Shown here piece by piece: positions 20,748 to 31,800 of a stretch of 64,000 nt of DNA. The translations under genes and the position numbers were made by a program. Source of the DNA: Ciona intestinalis (Eukaryota > Chordata > Ascidiacea > Phlebobranchia > Cionidae); contig NW_004190384.2 in NCBI RefSeq assembly GCF_000224145.3, positions 144,349 through 208,348 on the forward strand, in the 5' to 3' direction. A model generated the notes under the pieces. It was given only the letters and a program-made list of their open reading frames with translations. It had not been told where the DNA came from and ran no database searches. Numbering within the stretch: the first letter of the stretch is position 1; every line of letters begins with the position of its first letter.

Positions 20748-23580
20748 TTACACTGGGATCGGATCAGCTGTGATTCCCCATTTCTCTATGAAGTAGAATT
20801 GATACTTCTTCATTTCGTAATCGGTCATGACAATGTCTTTGAAAAGCACAAATTCACCAACCGCTCCGTGTAAGTCCCTTACTAACGGTGAGTTACGACG
20901 TGTGATAACACCGATTGCAAACTTTGTATCAGATGGACTTAATTCTGCTTGAAATCTTTGAAGTAACTTTCCGTTGCACCATACACTGCTAGCATCGACA
21001 CCGCCATCCACATTCCACTGGACACTGACAACGTTCCAAACATGAAGTGCACTTGGGTTGGCGTTGGTCAGGTTAGAAGTGATTTGTATATTATATCCGA
21101 CGGTTCCTGAAACAACTATTCTGTCACTTGCCAATACAATAAATTTATCCCACCCACTGTTGTGTGTTCCGAATAGCCCTTGCCAATTACTTGCATCATT
21201 TTTAATGTTTTCTTTCAAATTGTCGACCCGGTAAACTATAAACACGGTAACCAGGTCGTTTTCTCCATTTTTAGGATTCAGATCAAGGTTGGTGATCAGT
21301 TTGTTGGAAGTTTTATCAAACACCAAAAACCTGTGACCATTTTGTCTTTCTTGTGACAGACGTGGTTGAAATAGTGAGTTGTTTTGTAATGCTGGCAACG
21401 GTGATAAACCTTCACCATAAACCGCTGATACACTTGATGTTCCTGAAATTTTTACATCTGTGTCGTAGTCCACACGGTATTGCACTGTAGCGGTTGATGT
21501 TATGTAATCTGAAAAGTGCCGGGTTAGATTTTGAATTTATTATAATACAAACGATGCCCGAGAACTTAAATCACAATGTTGTATAGAAGGGTTAGAGAAA
21601 ACGAGATATTTTTAATTTTTAATTTACGGTATACCGTTTGATGATAGACAAAACAGATGTTACAGTATCATTCAACAGTATTCTCACGGTTCAACAAAGA
21701 GAGTGGCAAAGACAGTTGCGGCGTTGTTAAGGGGGCAATACGGCTTAAATTAGGAATTAAATCGGCAAAAATACTGCTTTGAATTTATATATTTAGATAT
21801 AATAATGAGATAATGTATGAAAAATATATTTGAAATTTAGTCATTTGCACATGGAGATAACTTGACTTGTGGGAACAGCAATAACCGATTCGTGGTAAAA
21901 TATAGGCCTAAACTTTATTGAAAGTTATTTTCAAATTTATGCTGTTACTGGTTCATATGCATTTGTAGGATGCAAAATTTATCAATTCATGTGCAAATAA
22001 TTCTCTTTGTTCTAATAATACCCACTATCGTTCAAACAGCAATGCCAATTTTTATATAGCAGGGTGGGGGAGGATGGGACACTTTGTCAGACGAGACTTT
22101 TTTTAATTTTCTTTTTACCATTTAATGATAACCAGAAAAATAAGGCTACACAATTATTCGACAGTATTATCACGACTTTATAAAACGCCCGTCAAAGCTG
22201 ATTACTGTTTTTAAATATTAAAAAATATGTGAAATAGAAACAGTATACTTTGAACAGGTAAAAAATGCGAAATAGTAAGGTGCTATTTTTTAATGCTCGC
22301 TAAATCATAGTAAAGCTTTATTTCGTGTTATTTACGTAGATTCCTGTTTATAAATACACTTAATAATCAAAATTAACAATGATTTCAAACTGTCCCATCT
22401 TATCCTGTGTATTCCAAATTTGTAAAATTTCACCTGTTGTGCGATTCGCTAAATAACTCCTCGTGTGTTTTATTATATTTTATTAAATTGGTGTCAATTA
22501 ATAAAGGAATGACGGTACCAATTTGTGGTGTTATTTACGTGTATTACTAACAATAAATTCACTTATTAATCAAAATTAACAATGATTTCAAACTATCCCA
22601 TCTTATCCTGTGTGTTTTCGAATTTGTAAAATTTTACTTGTTGTGCGAATCGCTAAATAACTCGTGGTATTACCGCAAATAACTCGTGGTAATACCGTCA
22701 TATATTTTAATTCAGTTTGAATATACTGGACAATATGTGCTTAGGGATTCCGCCTTACACTTCACTATATTATATGAATGAATGTAACTTGCTGCCTTAT
22801 CCTCGCGTGACGACGAGTCAACGATATCAGTCGTTACAAAACGGGTGTTCTGTTTCATACATCCAATGCCCGTCTACTGATTACCACGTTTATAACTTTG
22901 TATCAACAAAGATTCTGTATGACTGACAATTTATACAGCTGATTGCCCAAGAAAACATACGCTAATAACGGGAGCAGCGACAAGCTTGGAACCCGTAACA
23001 TTTTGGTAAGATCGGGGCTGGCGCGCAAACTACTGTACATTGGCGCCGGACTTTATTAAGCAAGAATTTTGTTTAAATGCCTCGGTAAAACAAACACACG
23101 GAGACGAAGCCGATCAGCAGAAGACAAGCAATTTGTACCCTGATAACTATTGTTAGGTAACACAGTTTTCAGTCACCTGAGATATGGTAGATGGCCCACT
23201 GCACAATGAAGAGCATTTCCCCCCATCCTGAATCCTGATCAATTCGTTCCAATTCCAACACAGCGTTATAGAAATTGATTTGAATAACAGTAACGTTAAA
23301 CTTCTCAACACCTGTGATGTATTTGGGATTTGCTGTTGCCTCGATATAATAAGGCATCGAATCCAAGCATATTTTGTAATCCAGCTTCACGCTCAGCTTC
23401 CTCGTTGTGGAATGAAAATTCATTTCAACAAAACCTCGTTTAATTGTTGAGTATTCTGCATAAAACACTTATGTAAATAACCACAGAATCTGGTAAAACT
23501 ACGAAAGTTTGACTCTCACCTTTTAACTGAAATGTTTCTGCAGGCCAAAGAAGAACAACCACAACAAACAACCAAAACAT
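20748..23580 (-). CDS. Secreted protein with a LamG-like (concanavalin A-type) domain
   Basis: Three exons (23580-23520, 23455-23177, 21508-20748) have agreeing phases and encode about 366 aa. Exon 1 is a signal peptide (MFWLFVVVVVLLWPAETF). Exon 2 encodes about 93 aa of unknown fold with one cysteine and an NVT site. Exon 3 encodes about 250 aa of LamG/jelly-roll type: the segment LITNLDLNPKNGENDLVTVF, a central strand pair around HVWNVVSVQWNVDGG with WCNGKLLQRF, and the typical end GAVGEFVLFKDIVMTDYEMK with YFIEKWGI. That last block is characteristic of the Laminin_G_3/concanavalin-like group. The product is probably extracellular and binds glycans or proteins; no catalytic residues are evident. 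The stop codon is followed at once by a partial MITE. Confidence 0.75.
22058..22400. repeat. Second repeat family (long, MITE-ended)
   Basis: It begins AGCAGGGTGGGGGAGGATGG and carries an interior unlike the common MITE: ACAATTATTCGACAGTATTA, then CTCGCTAAATCATAGTAAAG. It ends near CTGTCCCATCTTATCCTG. Similar interiors occur at 21627-21740 and 32995-33256. Confidence 0.6.
22322..22700. repeat. Tandem duplication inside the second repeat family
   Basis: The block at about 22322-22478 and the block at about 22527-22663 share GTTATTTACGT, AATCAAAATTAACAATGATT, CCCATCTTATCCTGTGT and GCTAAATAACTC. The copies differ by scattered substitutions, so this is an old local duplication and not an assembly repeat. 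Confidence 0.65.
22772..23055 (-). repeat. SINE copy (intron of the LamG gene)
   Basis: It contains ATGAATGAATGTAACTTGCT, GTTACAAAACGGGTGTTCTG, CGGGAGCAGCGACAAGCTTG and a GGCGCGCAAACTACTG end, so it is nearly full length. Confidence 0.75.
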
Positions 23581-23959
23581 TGCAATCCGGTTTCTATTAG
23601 CTGTCTCGTGAACGGTGTGCTTGCGACACTCATAAACTCAACAACAATGCCGCTTTAACAAACGGCATACCAATGTATGCAACCCATGTATGCAACAGGC
23701 CAAACAAGGCAGAGTTCCTCTTCATTAACCGGGATATCCATTACATACCGTAGGACAAACGTCATCCAAATTACACTGAACTAAATGCTGGCGTGTATTT
23801 ATTACACGGAAGTCTCCAATATTATGAAATGTTTAACCATCTACCAGGAGCAAATAAAATACGGATTTAGAAAGTAAATTGTCAGACATCTTGTAACACA
23901 TGACCTATAACTATAAGTATATTGGGGAAGATGGGACATTTAAGCACATAAATTTCCAA

Positions 23960-24242
23960 AATCAAGGTGTTCTGTTTCATACACCTCGTGCCGCTTACGA
24001 GTTACCACAGCATATGTAACTTATTTATCTTCGCATGGCGGGGTAACAACAGTCGTTATAACACGGGTGTTCTGTTTCATACACCTCGTGCCAGATTACA
24101 AGTTACTATGTATGTAACTTTGTGGGTCATTGTTTTTATATGGGGTCAGCCCGTTAGTGACCACTGGGTGTATCAACTGCCGTAAAGTGTCTTGCCTAAC
24201 ATACCCCCACAATGATAAAAGCGCCGATTCTTCAACCGCATG
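23960..24242 (-). repeat. SINE copy preceded by a duplicated head
   Basis: TGTTCTGTTTCATACACCTC occurs twice, at about 23968 and 24068. A partial copy is therefore joined to a fuller one. Just upstream, 23920-23960 is a MITE fragment (GGGGAAGATGGGACATTTAA). Confidence 0.7.
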
Positions 24243-24383
24243 GTTAAGGGTAGCTTATATCAAGCAAGAGGTTTACAATATTTATTAACCGGAAAATCCA
24301 TTACATGACGTAGGACAAGCGTTATCACATGATACCTACGTCATCCAAATTTCACTAAACTAAATGTCATACAGGGTGTATAA

Positions 24384-24578
24384 TACAGTAAGGTGGGGTA
24401 AGATAGAACACATTTCAGTCTATTTTATCGTCCCATTATTTGGTAGAAAACAAAGAATTTTTACATAAATATATATGGGCATATCCTGACGATCGTAAAA
24501 TAGCGTTGTTAGTTGAAAAAAAAACACAAGTAGGAAAATATGTTTATACTAATGGCCATCTCACCCCAGAGTACTTCA
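24384..24578. mobile_element. MITE copy, GTGGGGTAAGATGGGAC family
   Basis: It begins GTAAGGTGGGGTAAGATAGA and ends GGCCATCTCACCCCAGAG. The ORF over it (24440-24658) is not counted as a gene. Confidence 0.7.
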
Positions 24579-25860
24579 CCTATGTTCGTGAAGAAATTAA
24601 ATTGCAAAATATCCACCGAAATGTTAAACCAAACATTAAGAACAAAATTTCTGTATAGAATCATATATTGTATTCGTTTTGCTTCGATTATATTCGTGAC
24701 GTAATAACACAACAATGACAAAATACTGACGAAACTTTATTATAATGACGTCATTAAAACCGAAATAAGTTTATATCAGTGTTACGTCACAATTTTATAA
24801 ATATTCACATAAATAAATGATGGCGTGATTAAATTATTAGGCTTGCTGAATAAAATAATTCCGATCCGAATTCGGGAAATAAACATAAAACACACGAACG
24901 GTGAAATTTCCGCGCGAATATAGAAAATACATCGGGTTTTGGCGATCAGTTTCAGCACAAGTTCGACTGTTTGCACATCAGTTGTGCCGGTGTTATCAAT
25001 AATACGATCGAGCATAAATACAATGTCGCAGCGCAAGCTTAACAATATCGTCAAATAATTTCAAATCTATTCATATTTACAACGGGCAGCTGATGCGGGA
25101 AATCACTCATTTTGAGATATTACGACGTCATCACCATTGTGACGTCATACACACGTGACACTGCAGCGCGATAAATGAATGACAACACTAACATGAGCGA
25201 CAACATAAGTTGTAATGAAAGATGGTTCGAAACAAAACACTGGTTAGTCGTCAATGTACGGTTAGTGCATGCAGTTATACAGAACATGCAGGCCAGCCAC
25301 GTTAGTAGATAAAACTGTTTCGTATAAAACGAAGTAAAGAGTTAGTTTAAAATCAGTGTACGTTATTTAACCTGCAAAGATATAAGTTAACTTTGTAAAA
25401 TGTTTCATTTGATCAACAAAGTTTTAAAAACGTTTTGTTGAATACACCACGCATCACGTGTCATGCTTTCAAAACATGCAAACTTAGGGAGTGAGTACAA
25501 AAGGCTGGAACAGCTGAGCTGTTCCAAGCGCTTACATGCACATTGCACAAGCAATATACTCACAACGTTTGGTGACGTGGAATGTTGTTTCATGTATTAC
25601 TGAGGCTATGTATGTATATGTTTGTATGTGTGTGTGTTTGTATGTATGTGTGTGTGTGTGTGTGTGGCGCATAGCGCTGAATGTTTTACCAATGTTTGTA
25701 CATTGAATATTACTCAACTGCTGTGGTGTTGTCATCTGAAAATATTGATAATATATTTGGGTTAGATTGGCGACACACGGCAGCAAAAAGTTGAATTATA
25801 AAATCTTCTTGCTACGTGTTTAGAATAATACTGAATATATGCGGGTTCGAAGCTACTGTG
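24579..25860. other. Intergenic region with CRE-like sites and a TG-rich microsatellite
   Basis: The region lies between the LamG gene's 5' end and the 3' end of the EPLIN-like gene. TGACGTCAT palindromes occur near 24741 and in pairs at about 25120-25150. They match the CREB/ATF site and could be part of a promoter, but such sites are also frequent elsewhere in the window. Confidence 0.4.
25609..25667. repeat. TGTA/TG microsatellite
   Basis: Runs of TGTATG and TG repeats cover about 60 bases, ending in an uninterrupted TGTGTGTGTGTGTGTG stretch. Confidence 0.85.
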
Positions 25861-28800
25861 CTACAAGAACAAATCAAAGGGATCTTTATTATTATTTGCC
25901 TCCGTGGTGGCTGGGTTGGGGGTCGGGGTGGAGAAAATATCAAAGGGGTCAGTGGGGTCAGGGTGGGTAAGGGGGGAAACACCATTCGAACATGGGGGTT
26001 GGGAATTAACAGGGGCGATTTGGGGGCCAGATATTCCAAGCAAATCAAAATCCATGATAGAATCTTGTTTTGGTGGTTTGTTTATTCCATGATTATCACC
26101 ATTGATCAAATCAACAATGGGTGTGTCGTCATCATACGGGTACTCGAAGTGTGGTTTGTCAAAGTCATCATCGAACGACAAGAGTTGCTCACCTGTTTCA
26201 ACACCGTTGGTGACGACTGGTTCTTGTTTCATTTGTTTCGATGAAACGTCTTCATTCACTTCAACTTGGTTTGTTTCAATATCTTGTGCTTGCGACACTT
26301 GGTCCTCTGTGATTAGATCAGTAGTTTGATATAATTGATCCGTGTGTAGCGCATGTTCATTCACATCTGCAGCTAAATCGTTGTTTTCATTCGTCACATC
26401 TTCGTTGTTTGAAACTTCGACAGCAATATCTTTATCCTGTTTGTTGGAAAATTATTAACAAAATAGAAATAAACAAAACTAACAAACATTACATTAACTT
26501 CTGCTTCTTGTGTCTCTGGATCATCTGTAATAAAAACACAATGTTAATTACATTGATCACAACAGACAAAGTGCGTTAATGAATACTTTCTACCAAGCAT
26601 GTTAGCTTGTACTTTGAATCAAGTCTTCTGTTCTTGCTGGAAGAATATATGACCTAGATTTGATATTTTCTAACCATGTATGAACAACTACCAGGGCTCC
26701 TTAATATAAAGTCGAAAGGGTGTGGTTATACTGGTGTAAATATTCTTTGTTTACTCCCAAATGGGACGATAAATAGAATAAAAACATGTCCCATCTCACC
26801 CCACATTATTATACATGATATCTTATAGTTCAATTATACAGCTTACCTTCAGGTGTGGGGCTTGGTACAGCCACACGAACTGGCGTAACAGCAGCTGCTT
26901 CATCATGTTGCTCAGATATTTCCCCCTGTTTATAACGACACGTATCATATAATCACCGTTTATCGAGTTTAATAAATTGTTGAGAATAATTTATACCGAT
27001 GACGTAAAAACGGCGGTTTGATTGCGACCAATAGTTTATTGTTATAACTTGCGATGGACGACAAGATTAATTTCTTGGTGGCGAAATTTATTTAACTTTG
27101 TACCACTTGTAGCGTAAATGTGCATTGCTAATTCTTTGTGTTTGTACAAAAGAGACGATAGCTCAGTGGAAATGGGGATAAATAGAAAGCACCACAGTTG
27201 TACTAGCGTGTTCGATACGCAAACCCGTGTTAACCGGTAAAAAATTAAAATATTTGATTTCTTCTTTGGCCAGCAAAAAGTTTTATGAGAAAAAAAACTG
27301 GTGACGATTTATGGGAGTTCGCCGTTGTTATAGTAACGGGTATGCATTGAAAATAAATTTACCTCTTGAATATTTTCTTGTGTGGTTTGTAATACATATT
27401 CCCCTTCATCGTCCGACTCATCACGTGGTGTGTCCTCTTGTGACGTCACAGTAGGCTCGTTGACGCCACTTTCAACAGGTTCCAAACTGGTTGCTGGCTC
27501 AGGTTCGGGCTCGTTTTGCTCCAACGTTGAACTGGTTTCAACCGGTTCTTGTGGTTCTGGTTCTTGTGGTTCCGGTTCTTGTGGTTCCGGTTCTTGTGGT
27601 TCCGGTTCTTGTGGTTCTGGTTCTTGTGGTTCTGGTTCTTGTTCTGTTCTTGTGGTTCTGGTTCTTGTGGTTCGGGTTCTTGTGTTGTTCCTTCTGCTGC
27701 TTTCTTTGCAAGCTGTAACATACATATTATATAAAGCGAGGCTTGCCAATATTTCCATGTTTCTTTTATCGTCACATTTAGTTGTAAACAAATAATATTT
27801 ATAGAATTAAAAAACCGTAACCCCGCAACTCTAAGAGACCGTTGTTAATTGTTGTAAACACGATCGGGAAAATGGAAATGTTGATGTTAACGGTAATCCA
27901 TCTTACCCCATAATACTATTTCTTGGTGGACATAATGATTTACAAAGATTATTCAAACGTCAAATGATTGTTACGCTTGAACTCCCTATGGGAAGTAAGG
28001 TGACACCACATGCTTATTATTTAACGTGAGTTGGTTTCCGTGCCATAGTTTCGTCATTCATCGCTCATTTATTTGCTTATAATAACTGGTGAAAGTGGCG
28101 TAAAGGAAGTACTTGTGGTGGCGCTGATATTTTGTAATGAGCCAATTGTGGAATAAATCCGAGGTCCCATGACGTACCTCGCTGTAGTACCTCACCCATA
28201 TACACCATACACCTTACTTCTCTCTCCCTCTCCACAGCTTCCCTGGCTTCAGTCTCAATATCAATGGGTTGCTTTCGTTCCTCCTCTTGTGCGACATCTT
28301 GCGGTTGGTCGAACATGTCTTTCACAGATCTACATTATTATTCAACAAGTTTAAACGAATGTAACTTACTTAAACCATGCGCGGCCGAAACACGACAGTC
28401 TTTATAACACGGGTGTTTATACACCTTATACCAGCTTAGGAGTTAACACGCACTTGTAACTGTTAAAATAATTGTTTTTTTAAAGCTTTTTTAATGCAAG
28501 GCTGACAATTGCCGCTTAATATCATGTCGAACGAAGTCTATATATATCATACCATGGTGTAATTGCATAAGACACAAACACGGAAACAACTATTATAGCC
28601 ACGGCATGTGCGGAGGAAAACCAAGTAGCAGTTATTCATATACGATAAATCAAATCAAATCAAACCCATACACTGCGATATAAGGGACACATACTTTAAA
28701 TTTTGTGCGGGGACGATATCGGTGTCGTCACGAGTGCCTGCCGGTGGAGGGCGCACCACTTCGCCGGTTGGTGTCGCTACAACTTCCGTCGTTCGTTTGG

Positions 28801-31800
28801 CGGGAACAGGTCTGTTGGTTTGATGGTCGTTAAGAAGGATATATAATGTAATGTATGTTCATGGTTTGTATAATGTAATGTATGGCTGATAATTTGGACA
28901 ACCCATTAGTGACCACTGAGTTTGGAGCAATTGCCCAAAGACACATACGCCCACAATGGTAGCAGCGACGAGCCTTAAATCCATTATCACTGGGTTAAAA
29001 GACATATCAACGAAAGATCGAAAATTTTTGTACAGACAGAGATGCACATAGGTGATCTAAAGGTATCACCAGTATTTCAAAAAAAAGGAACAATTTCGCG
29101 TGAGTAAAAACAAATTCAGCCTTGCGGCATAACATGAGATTTTTATTAAAAAAGTCACTGAACTTGACCGTTGTTTTGTAATCACAAAGAAGAAGCACTA
29201 TACCAATTCCGAAACTGAAATTTTCCTTACACGTTAAAAAACTAAAAACGGTCAAAGTTGAGTGATTTTTTTCTGATATCCCATGCCGCGGGAAATCCCA
29301 TGCATTACCGCATGGCCGACTTTTTTACTTCAGCGGTTGAATTTGCGGCTTTCTTTTTAAGAAGCTGTTTCGTTGTTAGAAACTTTGGTGGTACCTATAT
29401 ATCCCGTTTGAGTATTTTTAACAATAAACAAATTAAGTTTCGTCGGTATGCCCTTTTAAATACAGGCGCGCTAACCACTGCGCCACTGTACCGAACAAAT
29501 GTGACGTCACTTATATCACGTGACAGTAGCAACCACGAAGTAATAATCGTGATCGGCAACATTTATATAAAACCACCACGAACAAATATGAAATGCTAAT
29601 CGACTTTAAATAGCATAGACATTCTAATGTATAACGTTGTGTGAACATTCCGGTATCATAAATTACAACTAATTCTTCAGCAATATATATCCCGGTTTAA
29701 ATTTATTTATCTCTATTTCACACAAAACTTTAGAACAAGGTTTGCCACCAGACGACGAGATATTTTATACGAGATTTTTTGTTTTTGATTTATGTTTTAG
29801 CGGAAAATAATCAATTACAAATTTGTTCTTTAGAAAAATTGCTACATGACGATATTTTGATTTTATATTTTTGAATTGAATGTCGTCATCATGGAGAGGA
29901 CTTGCGTATATGAAGAACTTATTTTTTTGTGACGCAATAATAGAAAATAATTTGTTGCTAAGTTAAACATGAACTTACCGTTCATTAGAAGGGGATGCCC
30001 CTTCCTCGAAAACCTTCTTTGCGTCTTTAAGACTTTGTGAAGGAACGTATTCGTCTATCTCTGACTTACCCGCCTCGTTAACAACGTCCTGTGTTGTTTA
30101 TATTGATTGAATGAATATATCTTGATAATCCTCACGTGTATAACACTAGTATTCTGTTTTATAAACCTCGAGCCCGCTTACGAGTTACCACATGTGAAAC
30201 TTAGTGGGCGATTACTTTTTTATGTTTGGCTGATAATTTAGACAACCCATTAGAGACCACTGCCGTTAAATGTGTTGCCCAAAGACACATACGCCCGTGT
30301 AGTTTACCATAGTAAAAACATCAAGCATCAAACCAAGCGCCATCCGGTTATGCCGTTGAACTTTGTCAAGCCACTAAGACAACCGACACAGCCACACACA
30401 ACAACGCACTCACCGCAACAACGGGTTTCTTTTCCACCTTGATCTTGTTCTTTGGTGTATATTCGGTTTTAGTGGGCGAGTCAAACATAGCGGCACGTGA
30501 CTTGAGAAAATCTTGTGACAAACTGTAAGCGGGAAGCTCCTTCGTTCCTGCCGTTGGAGGGCGCACTATACCACCTATATAATGAAAACAATAGTTGTTA
30601 AACTTACAACAATTTTATATTAATATCGCCGTGGTTCGCCACCCTGCTTCTAGCCCAAGGTATAAGGATTCGAGACTCGTCGCTGCTACCATAGTGGGCG
30701 TATGTGTTCTTGTGCAAAACCTTTAACGGCAATTGCTCCAACTCAGTTGTCAATCACTAATGGGTTGTACAAATTATCACAAAGTTACATACAACTCGTA
30801 AACTGACACAAGGTGTATTAACACACGTGTTATAACAACTGTCGTTTCCACTCGAGGATAAATAAGTTACATTCAACATTAGGATATTAGTCCACCGCAT
30901 ATTAATTGTGAGCTCACAATCAAATATTGTTGGGTCGGGTTAGTAAACATGCTGCAAGGTTCAATATAAATGACGTAAACAACCTTAAGCCACGTATTTA
31001 AACGGTCAATTAACATGATATGGTATAGTGAGGTGGGGTAAGATGGTCCATGTTTGTACTTTTTCATTCATTTAGAGATAAACAAAGCATATTTACGGAG
31101 TTATATAACCGTATACTTGAGGCTCGTGTTGTTAAAAACATGGTCGGGAAATATGGGATGTAGGTGATAACAGGATCCCATCTTACCCCACAGTACTATA
31201 CACGTGACATCGGTTCAATATTTACCGATACCTTCTTTCTCTTCATATGAACCCTCAGCAACAACTTTACGTTGGTTTGAGCCATCATCGCTACTGGGGT
31301 AACTCACTGTCGAATACGAGGTTAGTTTTAACATGCGGGTTTTATACAAGGTGGTTTGATTAATATATACTTGGAATTGGAAATATAAGTTTCTTTTAAA
31401 CCCTGAAATGATGAAACATGCATAGCATAGATATGAAGGTTTGTTGCATCTTTATGCCAATTATACTATGTGACGGTTTTGAATAAAAAGTTTTGGTTTC
31501 GAACCTAAATATTCTGTTAATATTATTAATGAAAACTAAACAGTTTGTGATGTTACGGTATTATTGCAATTGTTGTTGAGAAATTAGGAAAATAAACCAT
31601 TGCTTACATGCGGTGAAACAGATTCATTGTAATAAACAAAGGAAAAATTTTTCATACAAACAATTCATTCAAAGGAAATTTCCAAACTAATTATTTCCAA
31701 CCAAATATTAAAATAATAATCAAGAAACGAAACATGGGATGCACCTGTCTCCTCATTACCGTTCACCCAATCCTTGCTCTTTAATCTTCGGGGTGGGGGG

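Noticed and set aside
25816-26244. + strand ORF of 142 codons, Gly-rich
   Set aside because: It is a shadow of the last exon of the EPLIN-like gene on the other strand.
27382-27795. Long + strand ORFs rich in Gly-Ser-Cys or Leu-Val across the minisatellite
   Set aside because: They are the antisense readings of the 15-bp repeat. The - strand EPEPQ frame is the one flanked by splice sites in phase.
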